This document shows positions 1 through 6,234 of a stretch of 6,446 nucleotides of DNA, in pieces. Positions within the stretch are counted from its first letter, which is position 1; each line of letters opens with the position of its first letter. The position numbers and the translations under genes were made by a program. Source of the DNA: Clostridia bacterium (lineage in GTDB: Bacteria > Bacillota > Clostridia > Christensenellales > Aristaeellaceae); NCBI GenBank assembly GCA_017412445.1, contig JAFPYA010000115.1, positions 1-6,446 of the forward strand, in the 5' to 3' direction. The notes beneath the pieces were generated by a model. The model worked only from the letters and a program-made list of their open reading frames with translations, did not search any database and was not told where the DNA came from.

Positions 1-1
1 A

Positions 2-1492
2 GCCGGCGACGGCCCAGTGCTGATGGATACACTGACTTACCGTTTCTGCGGCCACTCTGTCAGCGACCAGAATGCATATCGCGAGAAGGACGAGATCAAC
101 GACTGGATGGCCGTGGATCCCATCATCACCTACAGAGCGGGTCTGGTGGAAGCCGGCGTCGCCGCGGACAGCAAGTTCGAGGAGATTCTTGCCGAAACCA
201 AGGAGCGCATGACCAACATCTGCCGCCATGCCGCCGACAAGGAGTTCAGCCCCTACGCCGACATGAAGGCCGATCCCATGGTGGTCGAGCGCCTGATGTT
301 CTCAAACGAAAAGGTTCCCGCCTTCGGCACCGAGAAGAGCAACGTGCTCGCGCCCAAGGAGGAGTGCAGCCGCGTTCAGCAGATCGCCGGCAAGAGCCGC
401 TTCGCCTTTGACGAGAACGGCAAGGCCGTCTCCAAGATGAAGGTGTTCAACATCCGTGACGCCATCTTCGAGCCCCTCATCGACAAGTACTATGAGGACA
501 GCACCCTCATTTCCTACGGCGAAGACGTGCGCGACTGGGGCGGCGCTTTCGCGGTGTACCGCGGATTGACCGACGTACTGCCTCACAGCCGTCTGTTCAA
601 CGCGCCCATCTCCGAGGCCTGCATCGTGGGCAGCGCGGTGGGTTACGCAATGTGCGGCGGCAGAGCCGTGGTCGAGCTGATGTATGCCGACTTCATAGGC
701 CGCGCCGGCGACGAAATCTTCAACCAGATGTCCACGTGGCAGGCAATGTCCGCAGGCATCCTCAAGATGCCCATGATACTGCGCGTGTCCGTAGGCAGCA
801 AGTACGGCGCCCAGCATTCGCAGGACTGGACCAGCCTGTGCGCTCACATCCCCGGCCTCAAGGTTTGCTTCCCCGCCACTCCCTGGGAGGCCAAGGGCCT
901 TATGCAAAGCGCGCTCAACGGCACCGACCCCGTGGTGTTCTTTGAATCCCAGCGCATATACGATATGGGCGAAATGTTCCACGAGGGCGGCGTGCCCAAG
1001 GAGAGCTACGAGATCGAAATCGGCGACACCAACCTGATCCGTCAGGGCAAGGACGTCACCATACTGACCGTGGGCGCCGCGCTCTACCGCGCCGTGACTG
1101 CCGCCGACGAGCTCAAGGAGAAGTACGGCATGGAGGCCGAGATCATCAACCTGCACTCCCTCGTGCCGCTGAACTACGACAAGATCATCGCCTCCGTGAA
1201 GAAGACCGGCCGCGTAGTTCTGGTATCCGACGCCTGCCAGAGGGGCTCCTTCCTCAACGACGTCGCCACCAACATCACCGAGCTGTGCTTCGACTACCTC
1301 GACGCGCCCTGCGTAGTGGTCGGTGCCCGCAACTGGATCACGCCGCCCTTCGAGTTCGACGAGTACTTCTTCCCGCAGCCCAAGTGGATCATCGATGCCA
1401 TTCACACCCGCATCGTGCCCATCCCGGGTTATGTGAGCGAGACCGCGCCCAGCGACGTGGAGCTTGAGCGCAGACTCAAGGCCGGCGTCTGA
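2..1492 (+). CDS. Fused E1 alpha/beta subunit of a lipoate-dependent 2-oxoacid dehydrogenase (5' truncated by window)
   Basis: Thiamine-diphosphate E1 enzyme that decarboxylates a 2-oxoacid (pyruvate, acetoin or branched-chain acid) and passes the acyl group to lipoyl-E2 in the cytoplasm. The frame is open from base 2, and AGDGPVLMDTLTYRFCGHSVSD matches the late part of an E1-alpha, so the true start lies upstream and the GTG at 17 is not a start. E1-alpha ends near base 300. A hydrophilic linker of about 40 residues (bases ~300-430) follows, then a full E1-beta. Beta landmarks are GEDV near 520, PISEA with the ThDP-activating Glu at 614-616, GAQHSQ with the active-site His at 815-817, and HIPGLKVCFPATPWEAKGL near 846-900. 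No stop separates the halves, so the fusion is real, as in alpha/beta fusions known from Firmicutes and Bacteroidetes. Substrate cannot be told from this part. The stop overlaps the start of the lipoate ligase gene. Confidence 0.92.
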   Translation, partial: AGDGPVLMDTLTYRFCGHSVSDQNAYREKDEINDWMAVDPIITYRAGLVEAGVAADSKFEEILAETKERMTNICRHAADKEFSPYADMKADPMVVERLMFSNEKVPAFGTEKSNVLAPKEECSRVQQIAGKSRFAFDENGKAVSKMKVFNIRDAIFEPLIDKYYEDSTLISYGEDVRDWGGAFAVYRGLTDVLPHSRLFNAPISEACIVGSAVGYAMCGGRAVVELMYADFIGRAGDEIFNQMSTWQAMSAGILKMPMILRVSVGSKYGAQHSQDWTSLCAHIPGLKVCFPATPWEAKGLMQSALNGTDPVVFFESQRIYDMGEMFHEGGVPKESYEIEIGDTNLIRQGKDVTILTVGAALYRAVTAADELKEKYGMEAEIINLHSLVPLNYDKIIASVKKTGRVVLVSDACQRGSFLNDVATNITELCFDYLDAPCVVVGARNWITPPFEFDEYFFPQPKWIIDAIHTRIVPIPGYVSETAPSDVELERRLKAGV

Positions 1493-2448
1493 TGCCGTAT
1501 TTTCTGATTGCGCCAACCGGCGACGCGCATTTGAACCTCGCACGGGACGAGTACCTGCTTGACAGCCTCGCCCCGGGCGAGATCGCCCTGTACCTTTACG
1601 TGAATGCGCCCTCGGTGATTATAGGCGTAAATCAGAACCCCTACCTCGAATGCGACTTGAACAAGCTGGATGCCGACGGCGTCCGGCTTGTTCGCCGCAT
1701 GTCGGGCGGAGGCGCGGTGTATCACGACAGCGGCAACCTGAACTTTTCCTTTATCGCCCACAGGGACATATACGACGAGGCGCGCCAGAACCGCGTGATA
1801 CTTAACGCGCTCAGGCGCTTCGGCATAGATGCCACTCTCTCAGGCCGCAACGACATAAGCTTCAGCAGCCTCAAGTTTTCGGGCTGCGCGTTCTGCCAAA
1901 GGGGGCAAAACCGCCTCCATCACGGCACGCTGCTCATAAACGCCCGGCTCGACAGTCTGGGCAGGTACCTTACGCCCTCGAAAATCAAGCTCGAGGCCAA
2001 GGGTATAAAGAGTGTGCGCGCGCGGGTGTGCAACCTAAGCGAAATAAACCCCGACATAACCGTAGAGACGATGAAGGCGGCGCTGAAGGACGCCTTTGAG
2101 GGCGAATACGGTGAAAGCCGTTCATATGCCTTTTCTGAAGAAGCAAAGCGCGAAATCGCTTGTCTTAAGCAAAAGCGTGCCTCCCGCGACTGGGTGTTCA
2201 ACGAGACGCCCGCCTTTGATGCGGTGCTTGAGGGCAGAGCGCCCTTTGGCAACGCAAGGCTCTGCCTTAAAATCGAAAAGGGCATCATATCCCGCTGCCG
2301 CCTCTATACCGACAGTCTCGATACGGACATATCCTCAAAAATCCAAACCGCGCTTGAAAACCGCCCCTTCACTAAGGAAGACATTGCAGCCGCCCTTAAA
2401 GCAAACGGGCTTTCGCCCGAGCTTTTGTCGTCCCTCTGTGAGCAGTAG
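1492..2448 (+). CDS. lplA: Lipoate-protein ligase A family protein
   Basis: Activates lipoate with ATP and transfers it to the lysine of lipoyl domains (E2, GcvH). The protein has 318 residues, the size of a ligase with both the catalytic domain and the C-terminal accessory domain. Visible motifs are the lipoate/AMP loop RRMSGGGAVYHD (68-79), GNLNFSF (81-87), GRND (118-121), the catalytic KFSG lysine (K128), HHGTLL (143-148) and GIKSVRARVCNLSE (171-184). The segment RDWVFNETPAF (232-242) fits the accessory domain. An unusual CxxC (C132, C135) follows the catalytic lysine. The ATG shares its A with the TGA of the E1 gene (TGATG), which implies translational coupling. It should therefore serve the E2 of that same complex, though E2 itself is not in the window. 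A strong terminator follows about 50 bases after the stop. Family assignment is firm; lipoate rather than octanoate as substrate is inferred. Confidence 0.93.
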   Translation: MPYFLIAPTGDAHLNLARDEYLLDSLAPGEIALYLYVNAPSVIIGVNQNPYLECDLNKLDADGVRLVRRMSGGGAVYHDSGNLNFSFIAHRDIYDEARQNRVILNALRRFGIDATLSGRNDISFSSLKFSGCAFCQRGQNRLHHGTLLINARLDSLGRYLTPSKIKLEAKGIKSVRARVCNLSEINPDITVETMKAALKDAFEGEYGESRSYAFSEEAKREIACLKQKRASRDWVFNETPAFDAVLEGRAPFGNARLCLKIEKGIISRCRLYTDSLDTDISSKIQTALENRPFTKEDIAAALKANGLSPELLSSLCEQ

Positions 2449-2496
2449 GGGAGCGGCAGGCGGATTTGCCGTAGCGCATTCGTCAGCCATAAACAA

Positions 2497-2540
2497 AGTG
2501 CCGCCCCGCGTTCAAAGAATACGCGGGGCGGCGCTTTTTT
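2497..2540. terminator. Strong intrinsic terminator, probably bidirectional
   Basis: The arms 2497-2511 and 2521-2535 form a 15-bp stem (core GCCGCCCCGCG/CGCGGGGCGGC) with one G-U pair and a 9-base loop. On the plus strand a run of six T ends it, downstream of the lipoate ligase gene. On the minus strand the hairpin is followed by TTTGTTTA, so it may also end the convergent SH3-protein gene, whose stop lies about 20 bases from the right side of the structure. Confidence 0.9.
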
Positions 2541-2561
2541 AAGTCAGCCGAATCTTACGCT

Positions 2562-3167
2562 CTAATCGTTCAATACGGCTTTTTCGCGGGGGATGAAGCC
2601 CTGCTTGCCGTTTGTCAGCTCTATCAGATACCAGCCGTCGTTTTCGTCTATGTATTTGTAGGTTTCGCCTATTCTGAGCCAGAGGATTATCGCGCCCTCG
2701 TAGCTTGCCGCCTCGCGGGCGTTGCAGGCCACGGTTATGGTCACGGTCGCGTCCCGGCTGACCACCTTGGCCGAGCCGAACTTGTAGCCTATGGCGTTTA
2801 TCCTGCTTTCGGCCTCGCCTGCGGAGCAGGTGTCGTACGACCAGCTCAGTCCGTTTTTATCCACAAGCACGATGTCACTGCCGGACCTTCTCATGTGGCT
2901 TACGGTCTCCTGACCGTCGCTGATGAACGTCATGGTGATGCCGCCTGTGAGGCTGCCCGTAAACGTGCCCACATCCACAAACCCGTCGTCGGACAAAAAG
3001 TAATACACCTGCCCGGCGTCGTTGTCAAAGGCATAGTAGATCGTGTAGTATTTCAGATGCCGCGCACAGGCAAAGTCTATGACCGCCGCGCTCTCCGCCG
3101 CGCCAGAAGCGCATACCGTTCCCAAAATCAGCGCCGCCGCCAAAAGCCAAAGCAGACTCTTCCTCAT
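2562..3167 (-). CDS. Exported protein with C-terminal bacterial SH3 domain
   Basis: A 201-residue protein. Residues 1-25 are a signal peptide (MRKS, then LLWLLAAALILGTV). C19 is preceded by GTV, which is not a good lipobox, so cleavage by signal peptidase I near A20-A24 is more likely than lipidation. Residues ~28-130 are an unrecognised segment rich in aromatic and beta-type residues (YYTIYYAFDND, QVYYFLSDDG). Residues ~141-199 fit a bacterial SH3 (SH3b) domain: a CNAREAAS stretch in place of the usual NVRSGPS, then IGETYKYIDENDGWYLIEL and GKQGFIPREK. Such domains bind peptidoglycan or other envelope ligands. The start is set by AGAGGTG six bases upstream and by a consensus promoter just before it. 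The frame is open further upstream to 3374 but lacks start signals there and would overlap the glycosidase gene. Monocistronic; it ends facing the shared terminator. The exact role is unknown. Confidence 0.85.
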   Translation of the reverse strand: MRKSLLWLLAAALILGTVCASGAAESAAVIDFACARHLKYYTIYYAFDNDAGQVYYFLSDDGFVDVGTFTGSLTGGITMTFISDGQETVSHMRRSGSDIVLVDKNGLSWSYDTCSAGEAESRINAIGYKFGSAKVVSRDATVTITVACNAREAASYEGAIILWLRIGETYKYIDENDGWYLIELTNGKQGFIPREKAVLND

Positions 3168-3181
3168 GCCGTTCACCTCTT

Positions 3182-3206
3182 TTTGAATTATGTCAATTTG
3201 AATTAT
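3182..3206. repeat. Ten-base direct repeat across the -10/start region of the SH3-protein promoter
   Basis: TTTGAATTAT occurs at 3182-3191 and again at 3197-3206, 15 bases apart. One copy covers the -10 box and the other lies in the leader of the SH3-protein gene. It could be a tandem operator, but AT-rich promoter sequence can repeat by chance. Confidence 0.4.
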
Positions 3207-3229
3207 ACTCTTCTTTGCATGCTTGTCAA
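3202..3229 (-). promoter_or_regulatory. Consensus sigma-A promoter of the SH3-protein gene
   Basis: On the minus strand TTGACA (3229-3224) and TATAAT (3207-3202) are separated by 16 bases, both perfect matches to consensus. The -10 box is only 34 bases from the ATG at 3167, giving a leader of roughly 28 bases with AGAGGTG at 3180-3174. This supports 3167 as the start and independent transcription from the glycosidase gene, which ends just upstream. Confidence 0.88.
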
Positions 3230-3247
3230 CCGCAAGAGTGTGCATTT

Positions 3248-4252
3248 TTACACCTGCCACGGCTCTGAGCGTGCGACCGTGATGCAGCGGAACTCGTTGT
3301 ACATGCCGGGAATGTCGCCCTCGACCATGGGCCTTACGGCACAGTAAAAGTGATAGAGCATGCCGTCCTTGCATATCACGCAGGGCTTATGGGCGTACTT
3401 GCTGTCGAGCGTGCCCTTGCGGCCGGTGGTCAGTATAGGCGCGGGGAACTTTGTCCATGTGTACATGTCCCGGCTCACTGCGAGCCCGTCGCAGGCAGAC
3501 AGGTCGCCCAGCCCGTAATAGAACATCACCCATTGCGCCTTGTCTTCATCGTACATCACAAAAGGGTCGGAGGCGAAGCGGCTGTCCCATGCGTGCGGGT
3601 TTACGGGCACTATGGGTCTGTCGAAGCAGCGCTCCCAGTTCATCAGGTCGTCCGAAACCGCCATGCCGATTTGCTCCTCCCAGCCGCCCGTGGGATCGTT
3701 TTTGGCGTTGTAGTACATATAAAAGCGGCCGTTCGCCCTAACGAGGTTCACCTTGTACAGGCCGCCCCTTTCCCAGCGCGCGCCCTCGCGCCATGAGAAC
3801 ACGGGCTCGCCTACGAAGGTCCACTTAAGCAGGCTTTCGTCGTCGGTATACGCAAGCCCAACCTCGGCGGAGCCCGCCTCGTAGCCCTTGTCGGGATAGG
3901 AATGGTACATGAGCCAGTATTTGCCGTTCCACTTGAGCAGCTCGTTTCCGCCGCGCAGGCTGTTGTCCATAAGCACCGCGGTCGCCGCCATGCCCACGCT
4001 GTCCCACGGGCGATTTGCGCCCCGCGCCAGCACCACGCCGAGCCTTTCCCAGCTAACTAAGTCGTCGCTCACCGCGAGCCCCGTCTGGTAGCCCGTGCCG
4101 TCAAAGCCCACGTGCAGCATATAATATCGCCCGTTATGCCTGAATACGGTGGGGCAGTCCACGGCGTATTCATCATACGCGCCCTTTACGCCCGAGCCCT
4201 GAAGCACCGCCTTGCCCAGCTTGTAGGGTGTGATGAGATGCTCTATTTCCAT
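3248..4252 (-). CDS. Five-bladed beta-propeller glycoside hydrolase (GH43/GH32/GH130-like fold)
   Basis: A 334-residue protein without a signal peptide, so probably cytoplasmic and acting on imported oligosaccharides. Five blade-like repeats can be seen. They begin near DCPTVFRHNGRYYMLH (32-47), SVGMAATAVLMD (85-96), GLYKVNLVRANGRFYMYYNA (164-183), DSRFASDPFVMYD (223-235) and SKYAHKPCVICKDGMLYHFY (284-303). Four carry the blade-end motif of this fold: GLAVSDDLVSWERLG (58-72), GLAYTDDESLLKWTFVG (132-148), GMAVSDDLMNWERC (196-209) and GLAVSRDMYTWTKF (256-269). D32 and D229 are candidate acids by position, but I cannot fix the catalytic set or the family. A phosphorylase (GH130-like) or arabinosidase/xylosidase-like activity is possible. 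The ATG at 4252 has GGAGG seven bases upstream (4264-4260) and a consensus promoter. No transporter or regulator gene is beside it. Fold is confident, substrate is not. Confidence 0.8.
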   Translation of the reverse strand: MEIEHLITPYKLGKAVLQGSGVKGAYDEYAVDCPTVFRHNGRYYMLHVGFDGTGYQTGLAVSDDLVSWERLGVVLARGANRPWDSVGMAATAVLMDNSLRGGNELLKWNGKYWLMYHSYPDKGYEAGSAEVGLAYTDDESLLKWTFVGEPVFSWREGARWERGGLYKVNLVRANGRFYMYYNAKNDPTGGWEEQIGMAVSDDLMNWERCFDRPIVPVNPHAWDSRFASDPFVMYDEDKAQWVMFYYGLGDLSACDGLAVSRDMYTWTKFPAPILTTGRKGTLDSKYAHKPCVICKDGMLYHFYCAVRPMVEGDIPGMYNEFRCITVARSEPWQV

Positions 4253-4293
4253 TTCCGATCCTCCGCTTATTCGCCTGAAGTTGTTATGTATAG

Positions 4294-4322
4294 ATTATAT
4301 GTTTCGTGAGAAGCAATGTCAA
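4294..4322 (-). promoter_or_regulatory. Consensus sigma-A promoter of the glycosidase gene
   Basis: On the minus strand TTGACA (4322-4317) and TATAAT (4299-4294) match consensus exactly with the optimal 17-base spacer. The leader to the ATG at 4252 is about 35 bases and carries GGAGG. Such a strong core promoter for a sugar enzyme suggests that a repressor controls it, but no clear operator palindrome is visible. Confidence 0.88.
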
Positions 4323-4394
4323 GCGCGTTATATGGCAAGCAAGCGGCTAAAGTGTTTCGGAAAGGGAAAAAGTATATCTGAGGTTACGCCGCAG

Positions 4395-4423
4395 TTGACT
4401 CTGTGAAAGTTTTCGGTTATACT
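4395..4423 (+). promoter_or_regulatory. Sigma-A promoter of the aldo/keto reductase operon
   Basis: TTGACT (4395-4400) and TATACT (4418-4423) each differ from consensus by one base and have a 17-base spacer. Transcription should begin near 4430, giving a leader of about 75 bases before the ATG at 4505. Confidence 0.82.
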
Positions 4424-4437
4424 GTAAACAGCGAAAA

Positions 4438-4462
4438 CGGCGCGAAATGAGTACCCGCGCCG
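4438..4462 (+). other. Hairpin in the aldo/keto reductase leader
   Basis: CGGCGCG (4438-4444) pairs perfectly with CGCGCCG (4456-4462) around an 11-base loop, close to the expected 5' end of the mRNA. No T run follows, so it is not a terminator. It may stabilise the transcript, or the GC-rich palindrome may be a protein site. It does not cover the ribosome binding site at 4493-4500. Confidence 0.45.
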
Positions 4463-4504
4463 CAAAACACGCTTGCCTTATACCCCACAGATGAGGAGGA
4501 AAAA

Positions 4505-5431
4505 ATGAAAACGCTGAACATCGTCAACGGACCGAAAAACGTGCCTGTAATAATACAGGGCTGCATGCGCATGCCCGCGCTGAGCGTGGATAAGGCGGCG
4601 GAGGTGATACGCAACGCCTACGATCTGGGCGTCAACTTTTACGATCACGCCACCTGCTACGGCAACGGCGAGGCGGAGACCCGCTTTGGCGACGCCTTCC
4701 CGCTCACGGGACTCAGGCGTGAGGATGTGATACTGCAAAGCAAGTGCGGCCTGCGCTTTGAAAGAAAAGAGTTCGACTGGACCGAAGAAAACATACTTGT
4801 AAGCGTGGACGAAAGCCTGAGCCGCCTCAAAACCGATTACCTCGACGTCCTGCTTCTGCACCGCCCAGACCTGATTTTTGAGCCCGAGCAGGTGGCCTCG
4901 GCGTTTGACAAATTGGAAAAGAGCGGCAAGGTGCGCTATTTCGGCGTAAGCAACGTGCCGACCATGCAGCTGATGCTGCTCAAAAAGTACGTTCGTCAGC
5001 CGCTCGTGTTCAATCAGCTGCAATTCTCGCTCGACCAGTCCCAGCTCATCGATCAGGCGCTCTACGTCAACAACAAGACCACCGACATGTCGCTCGACCG
5101 CGACAACGGCACCGTGGATTACTGCCGCTTAAACGACATAACCATTCAGGCCTGGTCGCCCCTGCAATACGGCTTCTTCAAGGGCGTGTTCGTGGATAAC
5201 CCCGATTTCCCTGTTCTGAACGGGGCGCTTAATGAGATAGCAGAGCGCGAGGGCGTTTCAAAGACCGCGGTAGCCACAGCGTGGATACTGCGCCATCCCG
5301 CCAAGATGCAGGCGATTCTGGGCACAATGAACCCCGCGCACATGAAGGACGCCTGCGACGCGGTGAAGGTAACCCTGTCGCATCACGACTGGTACAAGCT
5401 GTATCTGGCCGCAGGCAAATTCTTGCCGTAA
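4505..5431 (+). CDS. Aldo/keto reductase, YdhF-like
   Basis: Predicted cytoplasmic NAD(P)H-dependent oxidoreductase with a (beta/alpha)8 barrel that reduces carbonyl compounds. The 308 residues match the usual length. The catalytic tetrad can be read as D47 (NFYDHA), Y52 (CYGNGEAE), K80 (LQSKCG) and H119 (LLHRPD). Other family marks are SLSRLKTDYLDVLLLHRPD (104-122), GKVRYFGVSN (141-150), FNQLQFSLDQ (169-178), AWSPL (216-220) and the cofactor-binding end GVSKTAVATAWILRHPAKMQ (250-269) with ILGTMNP (271-277). Overall it resembles E. coli YdhF, including the short C-terminus ending just after GKFLP. The start has GAGGAGGA five bases upstream. A flavodoxin-fold oxidoreductase follows after 116 bases, probably in the same transcript. 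The substrate cannot be inferred. Confidence 0.93.
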   Translation: MKTLNIVNGPKNVPVIIQGCMRMPALSVDKAAEVIRNAYDLGVNFYDHATCYGNGEAETRFGDAFPLTGLRREDVILQSKCGLRFERKEFDWTEENILVSVDESLSRLKTDYLDVLLLHRPDLIFEPEQVASAFDKLEKSGKVRYFGVSNVPTMQLMLLKKYVRQPLVFNQLQFSLDQSQLIDQALYVNNKTTDMSLDRDNGTVDYCRLNDITIQAWSPLQYGFFKGVFVDNPDFPVLNGALNEIAEREGVSKTAVATAWILRHPAKMQAILGTMNPAHMKDACDAVKVTLSHHDWYKLYLAAGKFLP

Positions 5432-5464
5432 GGCATCGGCAAAGGCGGCTTTATCGACCTAAAG

Positions 5465-5499
5465 GCAGCTGCGGCACGAAGACCGCCTGCTGCAATTTT
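5465..5499 (+). terminator. Weak terminator or attenuator between the two redox genes
   Basis: GCAGC-T-GCGG (5465-5474) pairs with CCGC-CT-GCTGC (5483-5493) as nine base pairs with a small internal loop and an 8-base loop. AATTTT follows. The T run is short, so read-through into the next gene is likely. I see no separate promoter for that gene, so the hairpin may set the ratio of the two products or protect an mRNA end. Confidence 0.35.
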
Positions 5500-5547
5500 C
5501 CGGCGGATACCGAATCGGCGCGGAGCTTTTGACGACAGGAGGCAAAA

Positions 5548-6108
5548 ATGATACTGTTTGTGAATGCGTGCGTAAGACCTGACTCCCGCACGAAAAGACT
5601 TGCGGACTGCCTGCTCAGGCGGTTTTCGGGCGCTGTGAAGGCAGTAAAGCTTGATAAAACGCAGCTGCCTGAGGTGAACGCCGACTTCATCGCCTGGAGA
5701 AACGAAAGGAGCGGTAAGATGGACTTCGTTTCGCCCGTGTTTGACCTTGCGAAGGACTTCGCCTCGGCAGATACCGTGGTTATCGCCGCGCCGTATTGGG
5801 ATTTGTCGTTTCCGGCGGCGCTAAAAAGATATATTGAACAAATCTGTGTAGTGGGGCTTACCTTCCGCTATGAAAACGACGCACCCGTAAGCATGTGCAG
5901 GGCGAAAAGGCTTTACTACGTCACGACCGCGGGCGCTTATATCGCCTCAGCAGAGTTTGGCTTTGGCTACATACGGGCGCTCGCGCAGACGTTTTTCGGA
6001 ATTTCGGAGTGCGAAATGATAAAGGCCGAGGGTCTGGACATAAGCGGCGCGGACGTGGAAGCAATACTCAAAAACGCCGAGGATCACATACGCTTGCTGA
6101 AAATCTGA
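5548..6108 (+). CDS. NAD(P)H-dependent FMN oxidoreductase, Flavodoxin_2/azoreductase-like
   Basis: A 186-residue flavodoxin-fold protein, similar to AzoR/NQO-type quinone or azo reductases, expected to bind FMN and carry out two-electron reduction in the cytoplasm. Visible marks are a first beta strand MILFVNACVR followed by a phosphate-binding loop PDSRTKRLAD (11-20), VVIAAPYWDLSFPAALKRYI (77-96), the FMN-contact stretch GLTFRYENDAPVS (103-115) and VTTAGAY (125-131). It is slightly shorter than E. coli AzoR (about 200). The start is set by AGGAGG (5537-5542) five bases upstream. It follows the aldo/keto reductase by 116 bases on the same strand, which suggests a joint role in reducing quinones, aldehydes or other reactive compounds. 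That pairing is inferred, and no regulator is adjacent. Confidence 0.9.
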   Translation: MILFVNACVRPDSRTKRLADCLLRRFSGAVKAVKLDKTQLPEVNADFIAWRNERSGKMDFVSPVFDLAKDFASADTVVIAAPYWDLSFPAALKRYIEQICVVGLTFRYENDAPVSMCRAKRLYYVTTAGAYIASAEFGFGYIRALAQTFFGISECEMIKAEGLDISGADVEAILKNAEDHIRLLKI

Positions 6109-6193
6109 GCGCCTGTGAGAGCGGACGAGCCGCGCATTTGTGGGCATTAAAAAGGAGAGAGCGCCTTTCAAATCAGCGTTGTTGTTCGATACT

Positions 6194-6212
6194 GCGCAGC
6201 GCTTGCGCTTTT
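6194..6212 (+). terminator. Possible weak terminator after the oxidoreductase gene
   Basis: GCGCA (6194-6198) pairs with TGCGC (6204-6208) around a 5-base loop and TTTTCGTT follows. The stem is only five base pairs, so this is a weak candidate. It sits where one would be expected, between the oxidoreductase stop and the next promoter. Confidence 0.3.
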
Positions 6213-6234
6213 CGTTCAGCTGCTGCTACGTCTG

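Larger units (their letters stand above)
4253..4504. other. Divergent intergenic regulatory region
   Basis: These 252 bases separate the minus-strand glycosidase gene from the plus-strand aldo/keto reductase gene. They hold one strong promoter for each direction, with the two -35 boxes about 72 bases apart, and a leader hairpin for the reductase. The stretch 4323-4394 between the promoters has no ORF or clear palindrome. TGTTTCG occurs at 4300 and again near 4352, too short to call an operator. Confidence 0.7.

Noticed and set aside
17..19. GTG at 17 as the start of the E1 gene
   Set aside because: The frame is open to the window edge and the residues before it (AGDGP) continue the E1-alpha family sequence, so the gene begins upstream.
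302..1543. A 413-codon open frame on the minus strand opposite the E1 gene
   Set aside because: It is the mirror of a highly GC-rich coding sequence, with low-complexity His/Gly/Val/Ala-rich translation and no family motifs. The plus-strand frame carries clear E1 motifs throughout.
3168..3374. N-terminal extension of the SH3-protein frame up to 3374
   Set aside because: The extension would overlap the end of the glycosidase gene, lacks a ribosome binding site and would bury both the consensus promoter and the signal peptide inside the protein.
4478..5023. A 181-codon minus-strand frame opposite the aldo/keto reductase
   Set aside because: It has no start signals or recognisable domain and lies wholly against a gene with an intact catalytic tetrad.
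5432..5547. Possible frameshifted C-terminus of the aldo/keto reductase
   Set aside because: The reductase already ends where YdhF-type proteins end (after GKFLP), so no missing tail needs explaining.
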